A stretch of DNA of 64,000 bases from Trema orientale (Eukaryota; Streptophyta; Magnoliopsida; Rosales; Cannabaceae), in NCBI GenBank assembly GCA_002914845.1, contig JXTC01000437.1:109558-173557 (forward strand), read 5' to 3'. The notes beneath the pieces are model-generated. The model searched no databases. It worked only from the letters and a program-made list of their open reading frames with translations, and was not told the origin of the DNA. A program made the position numbers and the translations under genes. Shown piece by piece: positions 47,340 through 60,043 of the stretch. Position 1 is the first letter of the stretch. Each line of letters begins with the position of its first letter.

Positions 47340-47695
47340 ACTTTCCAGTAATACTTGGGATAAATCATTGTGGTATTTAGCTAATGATGCTTGTGATAAA
47401 TTGTTATGTACACTTTTAGTGATACTTGTGATGAGTCACTAACACAATTAAGTACGGATATTTGTGATGAGTTATTACGTATACTTTTAGTGATGCTTGT
47501 GATGAGTCACTAACGTAGTTAACAAATGATACTTATGATGAGTCTTATGTAACTTTTTAGTGATGCTTGTGATGCGTCATTAATATAACTAAGTAATAAT
47601 GTTTGTCATAAGTTATTATATATACACTCTAGTGTTGCTTGTGCTGAGTCACTATTGAGCTAGGTTGGTGATGCTTGTGATGAGTCGCCCAATAT
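47340..47695 (+). repeat. Second copy of the GATGAGTC tandem array
   Basis: Same unit structure as 46360-46745, carried by the second copy of the ~1-kb duplication; the number and order of units have drifted. Confidence 0.8.
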
Positions 47696-48240
47696 TAGAT
47701 AATAAAATAAAAAGGGTCCGGAACCTATTACTGTGTGTTATTATTGACAAACTTGCTATACTTGTTTTTATAACTTTATTGTGCATCGAGGATATGGTGT
47801 TAAGTTTTGTTGTTATTTGGCTATTTCAGAGTTGGAGTACTGTATGTCTTACCTTACTAAGCATTTGCTTATGTAGGTACTCTATGTTGTAGGTAAAGGA
47901 AAGAATAAAGTTAGCTAGTGAAGAGCGGACCAGTCAGCATGCGATGTACATATGGCTTGACCGTGGGAAAACGAAAATATTTTGATAGTGATTGAAACTC
48001 TAGTTTTTGGAAGTTATTTCGTATATTTAAGTTGTGAATAAATTAGAATGCTTGTGAAGAAGGATTTTAAATGGTTGTGTTTTTAAGTTAGAAAGTTATT
48101 AACATCTCTATGTTTTTATTATGTAAAATTTATGTGTATATAAAAAATGAAAAAAGAAATTCACGTATTTTAATTGGCCTTGTTATATGAAATGTTACAA
48201 AATAATATTTTTAATCGTTAACAATACGGAAGTTGTTACA

Positions 48241-49188
48241 CTTAACAAGCCAACTGAACCTCTAGCACAATACCTAAACCTAGAGGGGAAGGGGAAAAAA
48301 AGGTGAGCATATGGATGCCCAGTAGAAATTCAATTATCCGTTCTTAGTATAAGAGTAATTTAATAAAATCTCATGGTTAGTATTTCTCTGAAACAATTTA
48401 TAAAACAAAAATCCACATATATAATTGAATAATCATTTATAATCCACATATGTCAAAACATAACTAAAATCACATAATTGTATGTATCATTAATCAACCA
48501 ATAAAAATAAGTGAACATTCATCCTCCCATTACAGTCCTGTAATACCCTTACCAAATTAAGGTACCTAGCATCTGATACTACCTAATAGTGTATCAATTA
48601 AACCCTGCATAAGTTTTTAGGACTTTTATCCAACTGTGCAGCAACTCACCATAGATCTAAATCACTGTGCACATATTATCTTAAATGAGAATATATGGTA
48701 TGTACAACATTCTTGATATTCAAAATAACCATGCATATGTTATTTGATCGAAGTTATGCATTAAAATTCTATTTTGAACTACTCTGGATTTACCTAAAAT
48801 TGGGTAGCATAACAACTATATTTTCTCAAAACTCATAGTAAAAACCTACATTTAAAATATATACAACAATCTTAAAGCAATTCAAAATAATTCATTAGTT
48901 CTCAAATCCTCCACGTAATTAACTGAGTCAATTTAATCTAATATAATTAACATTTTTTAAAAGTACCACTATGTGCACAATTTTAATCAATACATATATA
49001 AGAGCTACGTAAGTGAACCCCTACCTCATGGGACTATCTCTAGCTAGCTATTGATTACTCCGTGAGCCCTTGATTGACAATTGGAGACAAGTCGTGCCAG
49101 TTACTTAGAAAAATGTGAATATGCTCGAGATCGTTTTTATCCAAATGGAGCTTAATTTCAAACTCGTATGTCGAATCCAAGGACGTGC
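48241..49188. other. AT-rich spacer, nothing recognised
   Basis: No supported gene. A 'CTAACGTG'-poor, AT-rich stretch between two retroelement blocks. Confidence 0.45.
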
Positions 49189-51165
49189 TATTGGGATATT
49201 TGCCCTAAAAAGTAGATTTTCAATTTTACCCTTTTAGTGTAAACAACTTTCTCTTATATATAATTATGATAGTTGCTAGATTAAACTATCTCGGTTGAAT
49301 AGTTTATTTATCTGAAAAAGATTCCATGACTTTATTTGTGTATAAAGAAACAAACATGATTAAGTGGTAATTATGGGGAGACTTGTTTCTTTATTTAAGT
49401 CTAAATTAACTAGTTCACAATCTGTAAATAAAAATGGAATACTTTATTTACTAGAGATTTTAGTGTTTATCTATCTCAATGGGAATGATGTGTCTCAAAT
49501 CATTGAAGTGTCTAACTTTTAATAGAAACACTAGTACAACAAAAATAACTTATGTGAATTGAATTATACCCGGTAATATAAAGATTTGGAGTACTGTAAC
49601 TCAATTCTTAATATTACCACAAACTAGCTCTTAACATGTAGATCATAATTCTTAGTATCTGACTAGACTTACTTTCATGGGTCGTAGCTTTTTTCATTTG
49701 TTAAAATACTAGCCTTTCTAAAATTAGAGGCGAACTCTGGTATATTATAGGTTATGGCTTATGAATTAACGGGAACACCAAATAGTTAAGGACTCTATAT
49801 ATTAATGCCACTTTCGAGTCTTTCAAGATTTATAGAATAATTAAATCTAGGATCTTAGTATTCACTTTGTAAATTAGTTGATAATTTTGTCTAAGTGACC
49901 ATTGAGAACAAAATTATTGACAATATTATTCCTTGATAGAAAGATGGTAACTTAAAAGTAAATATGTGTTAGAGGGGTATTATAGTAATTTCACCTATAC
50001 AACTACGCCATTGTATAGGAATTTTACATATGGTCTAGAATATGCTAGATGGATCAGTTAATCCAGGCTAGTTAATTAAATCTCTGTAAAAGGCATGACA
50101 TTTAATCTAAAAGTGTAGTATTAGGCCTTTAGTAGAGTGTCCCCTTTACTAATAATATTTATAATAATTTCACCTATCCAACTACGGCATTGTATGGGAA
50201 TTTTACATATAGTCTAGAATATGCTAGATGGATCAGTTAGTCCAGGCTAGTTGATTAAATCTCTATAAAAGGCATGACATTTAATCTAAGAGTACAGTAT
50301 TGGACCTTTAGTGGAGTGTCCCCTTCACTAATAGTATTTATATAAATACTATAATAAGAGTTATTATGTATTTTTCATACTATTGGTGCTTAGATTATTT
50401 GGATCTATTAAGTTCCTTATCTAGCTCAACAAAGCTCATTAATTGATTAGTGGCATTTGTAAAATTAATTTCATGAAACTGTATAAAATAATGATTCTAC
50501 ATAGAAGTTGATATTTTTATAAATAAGTTACATGAGTTGGACATATTTATAAAAATATACCCAAAGTCAAAATTGGAGAATAGGTCTAATCCTAGTTTGA
50601 CTAGGATTAGTAGTTTTGGTACATGAGAGAAAAAACTGCACCACCCTAGCCTAGTGTAACATGCCATAGAGAGAGAGAGAAGCAGTGAATTTTGGCTAAG
50701 CACAATGAACTAAAGTCACTGTGCAATTCCGCCATACTCATCACATAGAGAAGAAAATAATTTTCAGAAATTTCACATGTTCATCTCAAATAACTCTGAC
50801 TAGAAGATTAAAAAGGAGTTGATTCAACTTACGGCCTACTTGCCTTTTCAACCTAGAGCTAGAGCATAGAGAAGAAGATCTAGGGTTGGAGATTTGATTA
50901 CCATCAACAAGGGGATTAAGGAGGAGCATGTTACAAGAGGTAAACCCTAATCTCATCTCTAGGGTTTATGTATTTAGATTTGATTCATGTTATACATGAT
51001 CCTGTACATGATATATATATATTTTATGGTTATAAAAATTGTTTTCACGTAAAAATTTTAAAACCTAAATCTTTTAATTTTTCCCTTGCATTCATGATGT
51101 GATCATATGCTTTCCATAGTTTGCATACATGTATGATTTTCCTAAGTATTAGGTCAATTCTAGTA
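49189..51165 (+). repeat. 5' LTR of the plus-strand copia element
   Basis: 1,977 bp starting TATTGGGATATTTGCCC and ending at 51165, two bases before the PBS. Similar to 58374-59112. It contains a 179-bp tandem duplication (49986-50164 and 50165-50343) present once in the 3' LTR, so it arose after insertion or in one copy only. Confidence 0.8.
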
Positions 51166-51167
51166 AT

Positions 51168-51179
51168 TGGTATTTGAGC
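51168..51179 (+). other. Primer binding site, initiator tRNA-Met type
   Basis: TGGTATTTGAGC matches the copia consensus TGGTATCAGAGC at ten of twelve positions. Confidence 0.7.
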
Positions 51180-51484
51180 ATAGGTTCATATGTATAGCAT
51201 AATATTGATCTAGAATTGTATCATCTAGGTTATGTGATTGAGTTTGAGTAATTTTTGTTTATGATAGTTACATGTTCATGGTGATGAATGATATTTAATT
51301 ATATATACTACTAATTTTTACATGGTGAGAAAACTTGTGGATTATGATTCTAACAAAATTAGGCTGGGGTATTCTTGAATTTTATGGTTGATAGATTTAT
51401 GAACCTATTTTCAATGAGTTTGGAAATTTGAAATTTTTCCAGAATTTTTTGATATTGTTTTAATTTTTTCCAACATTAAAAATA

Positions 51485-51842
51485 AAAAATTGGTATGCCC
51501 TAGCCCTGTGCAGGCCTACTCTCGTGAGTGCTGGGCACAGCTAGCATGCCATGTGTGCGGCCAGTGTACTTGCACGCCAATGGCACGGGGCCGTGCCGCG
51601 CATCACGGCCGCTGTGGCCTACTGCACCTATGCGTGGCCTATGCAGCGCTCGGGTATGGCCAGCGTGGCATGCACTGTGGTCATGCGCGGCCTGCACGCC
51701 TGGTGCACATGGCCTTATCGTATGTCGTAGCCAGGCGACCCCACCCCATTACCACCCGTTGCTTCACTTCTTGCCACCTTTCTTGGGTGGTGACGGCCCG
51801 TAGGCCAACGATGGTGGTGTTTCTGCCACCACTACTGATTTC
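51485..51842. other. Isolated GC-rich island in an AT desert
   Basis: About 350 bp rich in GGCC, GCATG and CACGG words, next to DNA that is nearly all A/T on both sides. Imperfect internal repeats of TGGCCTATGC and GGCATGCAC kinds are visible. Open frames cross it in several phases, as expected for GC-rich DNA. No protein family recognised. It lies in the leader of the copia element. Confidence 0.7.
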
Positions 51843-54551
51843 TAAATTAATTATTTTTAATTAATTGGATAAATAAACTATTCAAATGAGATTAGGATAG
51901 TTATTTATTTTTGAGTTATCTTATTTTAAATTTGATTTACTATAGGATAATGTTAAATTTGAATTACTCAAATAGATAGGATATTATCTAGTAATTAATT
52001 TGAATTCAAATATGATATCTACTAATTTTTTAAATTGGATAAGATTTCTTATATTATATCTAGAATTTAAATTTTGAATTTAAATAGATAATGACACTTC
52101 AAATTAATTTAGATATTTAATGAGATTAGACATGGTTAGATATTATCCTGATAAAAAATAGTTAATTTGATTTTGAAAAAGATATCTACTAATTTTTGAA
52201 ATTAGATAAGATTTCCTATCTCTTGCTATTTAAATTTTGAATTTAACTAGATAATAATTATTCAAATTAATTTCATATTTAATGTGATTAAACATGATTA
52301 GATAATTATCCATAAATCATGAGAGTTTAAATTTGAATAATTTAATTTTAGTAATTAATCTTAATTTAAATTTGATTTAAATTAGGATATAGTTTTTTGA
52401 ATTTAAATTCAAAACTAAATCTAATAAAATTAGATTAAAATAATTACTAATTCATAGATTATTCGAATTCGTAATTAATGAGATTAATTAGGTAATTATT
52501 TAATATGATTAATTAATTAAAAAGTTATATCCATTTATAATTTAATAATTTTAATTAATTATAGAAATTTAATATGATTACATTTCTATTATAATTAAAT
52601 TTAGATATGAACTTTATTTAATTATTAGAATTATTTGATTATAATTATATATAAATACTAGATAAATATAGAAATATTATATAAGTTATAAGTTTCTAAT
52701 TAATTAGAGTTTTAGTTATTTCCTAATATAGTATATTTTAATAAATTTTTTCTAAATATAGTTATAGAAATAAGATTTCTATTATTAAAAATAATTATCT
52801 TTTATTATCCTTTAGATCTTAATGAGTTTAAAATAGTATCTTAATGAGATTAAGATGAGATTAGATAAATTAATTAAATATTTAATTCATTAATAATTAG
52901 ATAATAAATGTGATTTATTCGCTAATTATTTAAATTATCCTAATAAGTCAATACTTTAAAAATATTTGATATTTTTAAATTTACATAAGAATTAGTTATA
53001 AACTTAATTCTTACACATAGGATAATATGTTTTACAAGAAAACATTAATTGTGGAATTTAATTAATATTTGAATTATTATTAATGTGATTAATTTTTATT
53101 ATTTAATAATTATAAATATGAACAATAATTAATAATTAATAATAATTAATGAGATTAATTATATTAATTAAAAGGATAATAATACTATAAAGATAATTAT
53201 TTATTTTCATGATTTGCAAGGAAATTTGAGGTTGATTTTAATGAGATAAAAATATTTTAATTAATAAAATATTTTAATTATGTGATAATTATGATAATAT
53301 TTTTTGCGGTGGTATTTGATATAAAATATTAATAATTACGAGATAATTGTGGTTATATTTTATATAACAAAAAGGATTTTGCTACTTATAAGATAATTAT
53401 ATTTTTATAAAATACATTCGATATGACTGCCATATTGAGTGGGAGCATTTTAAATTTTCGTTAAATTTTTATCCAAAATTATTTGAACCATTTTTTAGTT
53501 TTGAAATGATTAATTTTGAGAAAATTAATGAATATATATAACGTTGTTTATATTCATTACTTGCATTTATAAATATTTGTAAAACTTTTATACAAAGTGT
53601 TTTTATAAGTATTTACTTACTTTTATAAATGCACTTGGAATTTAATTTGATGAAATTCTACTACTAAGAATCTTTAAAATTATTAGTTGAATAATTTAAC
53701 GGTTAAAGTTTCGTAGTTAGCTTTTTCAAAACTAATTCTTATACATAACTTGGTTTAAATACCGTTTTAATTATTTATCTTTGTTTGAAAGATTGTTGAT
53801 CAAATAATTAAATTTTTTTCTGAAAAAGTTGTATAGTGTTAGCACTTTGGCTTTAGATAATAATTGTTCAATCATAGCACCATGTCTAGCATAGTATGTC
53901 AGAATATCTTAAATTAGCTCATTCTCTTTAAGTCGTATAATTGGATATACATAATTGATTTTGTGGTTATTAAATAAGTTAGATAACTGGGTAAAATCAG
54001 GAATTCCTAATTTTTGAAAAGACTGAGTAGGAGCGGATATGAGATATCCATGGTCTCCATGATCAATAGTTCTAAAGATATGCCTCGTCTCAGAATCTTG
54101 CTGAGCTCCCGTGGGAAAATTTTCATCAGGGTATTACTGGTATTGAATCTCTTAGGATAAAATTGCGAGTGAACTTTATGTACTGATCTCCCGTAGAAGG
54201 TTGTATTGTATAAGAAAACTTGTAAATTGAAATGATGGTTACACACCCAATATAGGATGCTATTAACGTCCCATAAGAGCTATGTTAGTAATTCTATGGA
54301 CCGATAAGCAGAGTAATTAGCAAACTGGAATATGAGATAATTGTTTTTTTGTCTAAAGTAAATTGTTTGCATTTAACTTGTAGATTCAGATGATTACCTG
54401 TAGGTAACTTGTGATTTATGGTAGGTTAAAATAAATTGAATATTTGTAATAGTTTTAGAGATTCTTCACAAGAATTTTATCTTGATAGATTTAATGTCAA
54501 GTATTCTAAATTCTTTTATATTCAGATAAACTAGTAAATTTAGTTAAGTAC
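51843..54551. other. Extremely AT-rich internal stretch of the copia element
   Basis: 2.7 kb dominated by TTAATTAATTAGATAAT-like words, without a supported gene. Expected position of gag, but no gag motif is recognisable. An antisense frame at 54007-54246 has no recognised domain. Confidence 0.5.
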
Positions 54552-56192
54552 TGTCGGTTGAAATGTGCAACTATAAAATCACACACTCCTGTGCAAGTGC
54601 ACACGGTCACAAGTAATATAGATTTAGGAGTTAAGAGTGTCGAACCCATAGGGATTGATTTCTAATTCAACACCAAGTATTAAAATTATTTTAATTCTAA
54701 CTTTATCCAAACAACCAAAATATAGATTTTGATGAAATAAAACAAAACAACTAAACTAGCATGTAAAATGAATAAAAGATAAATCAATAAGAAAATTATC
54801 TAGATTTACTAGTTCCCCAACCATAGTTTAAACACACAATCTCTTAATTTCCCTCTTACAATAAGTAATCTACTAGAATTGTCAACCGAGAATTCGAATG
54901 TATTCACAAACTCTTTTTCAAGACATAAGTGAAAACATCTAAATACGCTAATATATTACTCCTAACATAAATTGACTAGATTCATTAAGTTTAGTTATTC
55001 TCACACAAAGGTTGCACAAGTCATATAGGTATATTCCTATCCTATGCAAACTTACCCTAAACTAGATAATCTTATGTTATTCTATCTATTCCAAACCTAA
55101 ATTCTCCTTCCCAAGTTCATAAAGGTTTCACTCAACAATTTATTTAGTGATCAATTAAATAGAAGCAATAAGTACAAGGTAAAACAAATAACTCAACAAT
55201 GGATTTAATTAATAAAATAGGAGAGAAATAAACAAACACAAAATTCAAGGTTAGTTCACATAGTAAAACTAGACAAAAAAGAATTTAGTTCATAAGATAA
55301 ATTGAGAATAATAAAATTTTAATACAATGAATTCAAGAGATACAAAATATCAAAGAGAAAAGAGTTTTAGAATTCCCCCTCTTTGAAGAGCTTGAAGGTG
55401 TTAATAGAAGTTGTCAATCTCTTCCTCCAAGGTTAGTTCTTGCTCTCTTGATTCCTCTCTCAAATATTTTCTCTCAATAATTTCACTCTCTAAATATGAA
55501 AAATACAAAGAAAAACTCACAAAAAAATGAAGAAAGGATGATATGAACAAAGAGTGGTGTTGATGTTGTGGAGGAAATCAAGAAACGGAGGATTAGAGCT
55601 TGTATTCATCATCATCATCTTCTTCTTCTTCTCCTTCTATGGTTACCTCCATCTCTTTCTCTGTATCCCAACATGCCTCTTTCAACCCCAAAGAGAGGGT
55701 TTTAAAGAGGAGGCTCGTGCAAACCTAAGGCAAGTCAAATATGGACCCTTGGATCGTCAAAAAGTTGATCTCGGCCGTCAATTATTGACCTAGGATGCAG
55801 ACAGTGGCACCGCGGCACCACGGTACCAAGAATTCCCTAGACTTGGTGCTGTGGCGTCACTTTTTGGCGCCCCAGTGCCACTTTTCCGCTAGTTTGACGC
55901 CTCAGTTTCCAAAGTGCGCTATTTCTTCATTTTAGCTCTGATTTGCCTTATTTTTGTTGCGTTACGGCCGTATCGGATTCAACTTTGATTCTAATGGATT
56001 AAAAAATCCATTTGTGAGTCATAAATTTACCTCATTATATATCAAACACCTTTGTTTCATTCTTCTATCAATATAAACAAATAAAACATCAAAATAACAA
56101 GAAAAATACTTAAAACAACTTAATATAAACAAGAACATAGCAAAACTTAAGGCAGATTAGCACTAGATAATTCCATTGTTATGGACTTAACA
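54552..56192 (-). mobile_element. Athila-like solo LTR, TSD AGTAC
   Basis: 1,641 bp. On the minus strand it begins TGTTAAGTCCATAACAATGG and ends CATTTCAACCGACA. It is flanked by AGTAC at 54547-54551 and 56193-56197. The region 54640-54660 contains a GTCGAACCCATAGGGATTG block related to the CCCTGTGGTTCGACATT block of the 20.7/27.2-kb LTRs, and 55803-55880 holds GGCACCGCGGCACC-like palindromes, both supporting an Athila-type origin. Inserted into the copia element. Confidence 0.88.
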
Positions 56193-56197
56193 AGTAC

Positions 56198-56787
56198 TAG
56201 GAGGATCATAATTCGCATACTTATCCATAGGATATCTTTAGTTTCCAAATGAATAAGAGCATAACACATAATTTTTTTGTTTGATTATATGTCATTATAT
56301 TTATATTTCTTATTTTACTGTAAGTGTACTACAATATCTTGCACGAATTATCTACTGGTTTTAAATTAGTTACTTTGATTGATAAATTACAAGAGTTGGT
56401 GATTACATCAAAGTTTATTCCTGATAATTAATACCCTTATTGAGGTATATATTATCGTACTCAAGATAATGAACACTCTTGTTGAGGTATTTATTATCTT
56501 ACAGTAAAATTAAATCGAAACAAAGATATTTGTGTTCGATTATTTTTTCCTATAAGTTTAATTAAGAATTAAACTTACAGAATTTAATTGTGAATTTAAT
56601 TCATTAAATTCGATTATGAATTGGATTTATTTTATGACTTTTGTCTAATTGGGAATTTTATCATTTTGCAGTTTTTGGGGAAATACTGTTTCATAAGATA
56701 AATAAGATTTCCAGAAAGAGGAAAGAGACAAAGGAATATTGTACACAAAGTAGAATAGGGACGTCAATGGAGACATTATAGTATTCA
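56198..56787 (+). other. Copia internal sequence, no recognisable gag
   Basis: AT-rich. Continues the interrupted copia element to the first recognisable protease-side residues. A phrase resembling TTATTGAGGTATATATTATC is repeated (56429 and 56478). Confidence 0.45.
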
Positions 56788-57342
56788 ATGAGTTTGAATG
56801 ATAATCAACCTGAGGATACCTCTATTAAAAAGAGGTTAGGACCTTCTTCGGTAGTTAGATCATCTGGAAGGCCAAGAAAATCTCTCTCAGCTAAGGATAT
56901 GCAAGATCTCTGGCTAGTAGACTTAGGAACTAATGTCAATGTCTGCAACGATAATAAATGGTTCATTGAACTAAATCAATTAACTGACGTTAGTCGTCAT
57001 GTGGGAGTTAGAGACAATCGAAGAGTTTGAGTTAAAGGCATGGGCGATGCTTATCTAAAGATCAACGATAGCTCCATAATTGTGAAAGATTGCTACTATG
57101 CATCGGAGCTTAGTATGAATGCTCTCTCAGTATCGAAGATGTATAAAGAAGGCTACCACTTCCTGTTTGACAAGAAGGTGCACGTCTTCTATAACAATCT
57201 ATTATATTGTGTAGGAAGAATGCAGAATGGACTTTATATTCTGACCCCGAAGTCACAAAGTACATCATCTTCAATGATGAGTATAAGTAAACTCCAAGAG
57301 ACGGTGAAAGACATTGGGAAGGAGCACAACACCATCAATTAG
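56788..57342 (+). pseudogene. Copia protease and pre-integrase remnant
   Basis: Open to 57030, ending soon after 'LWLVDLGTNVNVCNDNKWF', where copia proteases have W-x-x-D-S-G-A-(S/C)-x-H. The active Ser and His are replaced. After a TGA the same frame reopens at 57040 with 'YLKINDSSIIVKDCYYASEL', 'LSVSKMYKEGYHFLF' and 'NGLYILTP', the normal link to the integrase. Confidence 0.8.
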
Positions 57343-58262
57343 CACAAGCTATTCGGACACATGTCATGTTCAGAAATTCACAGATTTATGGAGCTAGGTC
57401 ACTTACATGAAGTAGATATTAGCAATAGCATAGACTGTGAAGATTATAAGAAGCCCGTAGAGTGCAAGCGTCATCTTGCCACTCGTTATGAGAAAGCTGA
57501 AGCATGTTTAGAGTGCATATATATGCACATCTGCGAACTAATAGAGGTAGTTCCCTACAACAAGCATACATTATTTGTCACTTTTATTGATGAATATTCG
57601 GACTTCGGACAAGTGTATCTTCTGAAGAAATATGATAAAGTCTTAGATATTTTCTATGAGTTCAACAGAAAGGTACATATGCAACACGACACTAAAGTCA
57701 AGAAGTTCAAGATTGAAGCTGAACGTAGAGATATGGATTCTCTAAGTGATCTACTTAGGCCAACACTGGTTGATCTTGCTATTCTTTATGAATATGCGAC
57801 TATCCATGGGCATAGTCATATACGAGCTACTAAGAGATACAATATCAGACTCAAGCATACCATAAAGCTGATGTACAATGAGTTGCTGCTGTCGAGAAGA
57901 TACTGGGAGTATGCTTTAAAGATAGCTTCATACATCCTCAACTTCACCCATCAAACAAAATTACTACGACACCTTTTCAGATGTGGATGGGCTACATAGA
58001 AAGCCTAGAGCATCTAAAGATATGGGGTTGCGAAGTATACCTGTGCAAAAAAGTGGGAGATGAAGTTAGAATTCAGGAAAAAATTTTCTGCTTGGCTACC
58101 CGAAGAAAGAGAAAGGCTACCTTCTTTATAGATAATCTATCAATACTACCTTCATCAGTAAAAGTGAACACTTTCTGGAGGATGAGAAAGAACTCCGTTA
58201 AGAAAATGATGAAGAAAGAGTTTATGATTTTCATTACTTTTCTTAGGCATTTAAGCTGTTAG
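57343..58262 (+). pseudogene. Copia integrase remnant
   Basis: After a TAG at 57340-57342 the frame continues as 'LFGHMSCSEIHRFMELG', 'FVTFIDEYSDFGQVYLLKKYDK' (Asp of the catalytic core) and 'DLAILYEYATIHGHSHIRAT', to 57999. A shift leads to 'LKIWGCEVYLCKKVGDEV' (from ~58009). Translation ends at 58262 near the element's 3' region, with no RT or RNase H between. Confidence 0.82.
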
Positions 58263-58373
58263 TTGAACACTTAGTTTTTTCTTTTATTAATTTCAGTTAT
58301 TTTGGAACATTTTTTGGCTTTTAGTAAGTTAGTTTGAGTAACTGCTTTTTGGACAAGTGAGATTATTGGGATA

Positions 58374-59312
58374 TTTGTCCTAGAAAGCAGATTTCTAATT
58401 TTACCCTTTTTGTATAAACAACTTTTTCTTATATGCAATTATGATATTTGTTAGATTAAACTGTCTTAGTTGAATACTTTTTTACTAGATTAAATAAGTT
58501 ATGTGTATTGAGCTAGACTCGGTAATATAAAGATTTAGAGTACCGTAACTCAATTCTTAATATTACCACAAACTAGCTCTTAGCATATAGATCTTAATTC
58601 TTGATGTCTGACTGGACTTTCTTTTATGGATTGTAGTCTTTCTATGTTAAAAGACTAATTTCTATGAAATTAGAGGCGAACTCTGGCATATTGGAGGTTA
58701 TGGCTTATGAATTGACAGGAACACTATATAGTTAAGGACACTATATATTAATGTCACTTTAGGGTCTTTCAAAATTTATGGAATAATTAAATCTAAGATC
58801 TTATTATTCACTTTGTGAATTAGTTGATAATTTTATCTAAATGACCATTGAGAACAAAATTATCGACAACATTATTCCTTGATAGGAAGATAGTAACTTA
58901 AAGATAAATATATGATAGAGAGATATTATAGTAATTTCACCTATCTAACTATGGCATTGTGTAGGGATTTTTACATGTGGTATAGAATATACTAGATGGA
59001 TCGGTTAATCAAGGCTAATTGATTAAATCTCTATAAAAGGCATGATATTTAATCTAAGAATGCAGTATTAGGCCTTTATTGGAATGTCCCCTTTACTAAT
59101 AATATTTATGTAAGGGCACCAATTCAGTAGGTATTTTTTTTTTACCTATACATAGGTATCATTTTGGTCAATGAAAATTTATCATGTACATTTTTTTATG
59201 ATAAAAAGTAAGAGAGAGAAATAGCATTAATGATGTACGTTTTTTTTATACACCTCATTATAGCTATTGGATTACCATTAGATGATGATGAAATAATGAT
59301 TCTACATAGAAA
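58374..59312 (+). repeat. Partial 3' LTR of the plus-strand copia element
   Basis: 58374-59112 follows the 5' LTR, with one copy of the 179-bp block and some deletions. A MITE A fragment then occupies 59113-59288, and 'ATAATGATTCTACATAGAA' after it matches 5' LTR bases near 50489. About 145 bp of LTR are missing at the MITE junction, and the remainder is lost where the minus-strand copia begins. Confidence 0.78.
59113..59288. mobile_element. MITE family A, copy 3 (right end truncated)
   Basis: Starts AGGGCACCAATTCAGTAGGT and follows copy 1 through ATTAATGATGTACG and ATTAGATGATG, then stops before its second terminus. Its insertion coincided with, or was followed by, deletion of neighbouring LTR sequence. 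Confidence 0.8.
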
Positions 59313-59326
59313 TATTAAATTGAATC

Positions 59327-60028
59327 ACACTTGTGTTTTTTATTTTTGAAGAAAAAAATGGAAATTAATCTATAATCAGCTATGTTACACTAACCAATCC
59401 AATATTGCAAGTTTAATTAAAAAGTATCCATAACGGTAAACAAACAATCAATAAAATCATTATGTTCAATTAAATAGTCAGGAAAGATACAAAAAACTTA
59501 GCAAGAAAAACTATAGTCCTATGATAGATTCTTTTTCGCTCTTTTAAATGACTTTTTGTGACCACTGTTGACTATGTTAGGATGAATATGGGAATGTAAT
59601 TACCAAACACAAGCCTTAGATTATTCATACAAAACTGATAGGTAGGGATTTAATAAGTATACCTAAGTCTGTAGTAGATGGCTTTAATTTGGAGGATAGA
59701 ACTAAAGGCAAAAGTGTTAAGCACTGACTGTAATTACTTGAGGGTTTGGTCTTCCACAACCTAATCTCTAAAACACTCAGATGAAATTCTTTGTAATTGA
59801 TGAGAATCATAACCCTAATATGTTCTTTATATAGTCCCTTGTTGGGTATCCATCATACCCAACAAAGTTGACTAACAGGGTATCCACGTTCGTATCCACG
59901 CCCAGTTGGATATTCTGACCCAACCTCAACAAATCACTTAATTAGGTCCATTTAGAAACAATTAAGCCCAATATAATTGTTTAAAATATATGGCCCATAT
60001 ATTATTAGGAAATATAATTTTCCTAACA
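59327..60028 (-). repeat. 3' LTR of the minus-strand copia element
   Basis: On the minus strand the LTR starts TGTTAGGAAAATTATATTTC at 60028, just after a polypurine-like ATAAGTGGAAGAT (60030-60043). The far end near 59327 is tentative. The other LTR is beyond the window. Confidence 0.6.
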
Positions 60029-60043
60029 ATCTTCCACTTATAT

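Larger units (their letters stand above)
45868..47840 (+). repeat. ~1-kb direct tandem duplication
   Basis: Copy one 45868-46892 and copy two 46893-47840 both start CAGAAAATGATCTTTTTAAG-like, share AAGACTGGGATAGGTTAGGTA, AGTGCAGTT and GCTTGTGATGAGTCGCCCAA, and end GTTGGAGTA. They differ by many substitutions and small indels, so the duplication is old. Copy two is followed by unique sequence. Confidence 0.88.
43891..48240 (+). mobile_element. Probable long LTR or LTR-derived block, class uncertain
   Basis: Begins near TATCACGACCCAAAATCACG and ends GGAAGTTGTTACA, resembling the TGTAACGACC/GGTCGTTACA ends of long plant gypsy LTRs. No 5-bp duplication was found. No proteins are encoded. The inside is dominated by a ~1-kb tandem duplication and TTGGTCGACCA palindromes (45740-45860). 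It could be a solo LTR of about 4.35 kb or a degraded element; confidence in the boundaries is low. Confidence 0.35.
49189..59312 (+). mobile_element. Decayed Ty1/copia element, plus strand
   Basis: 5' LTR 49189-51165, PBS 51168-51179, a long non-coding stretch (51185-56787, interrupted by a solo LTR), protease/pre-integrase/integrase remnants (56788-58262), a polypurine-like GGACAAGTGAGAT (58361-58373) and a partial 3' LTR from 58374. RT and RNase H are missing and no gag is recognised, so it is a deletion derivative. The 3' LTR tail is replaced by a MITE A fragment and cut near 59312. Confidence 0.8.

Noticed and set aside
51490..51864. Cys/His-rich 124-codon frame in the GC island.
   Set aside because: Composition follows GGCC/GCATG repeats, and overlapping frames on both strands are open too; no zinc-finger spacing.
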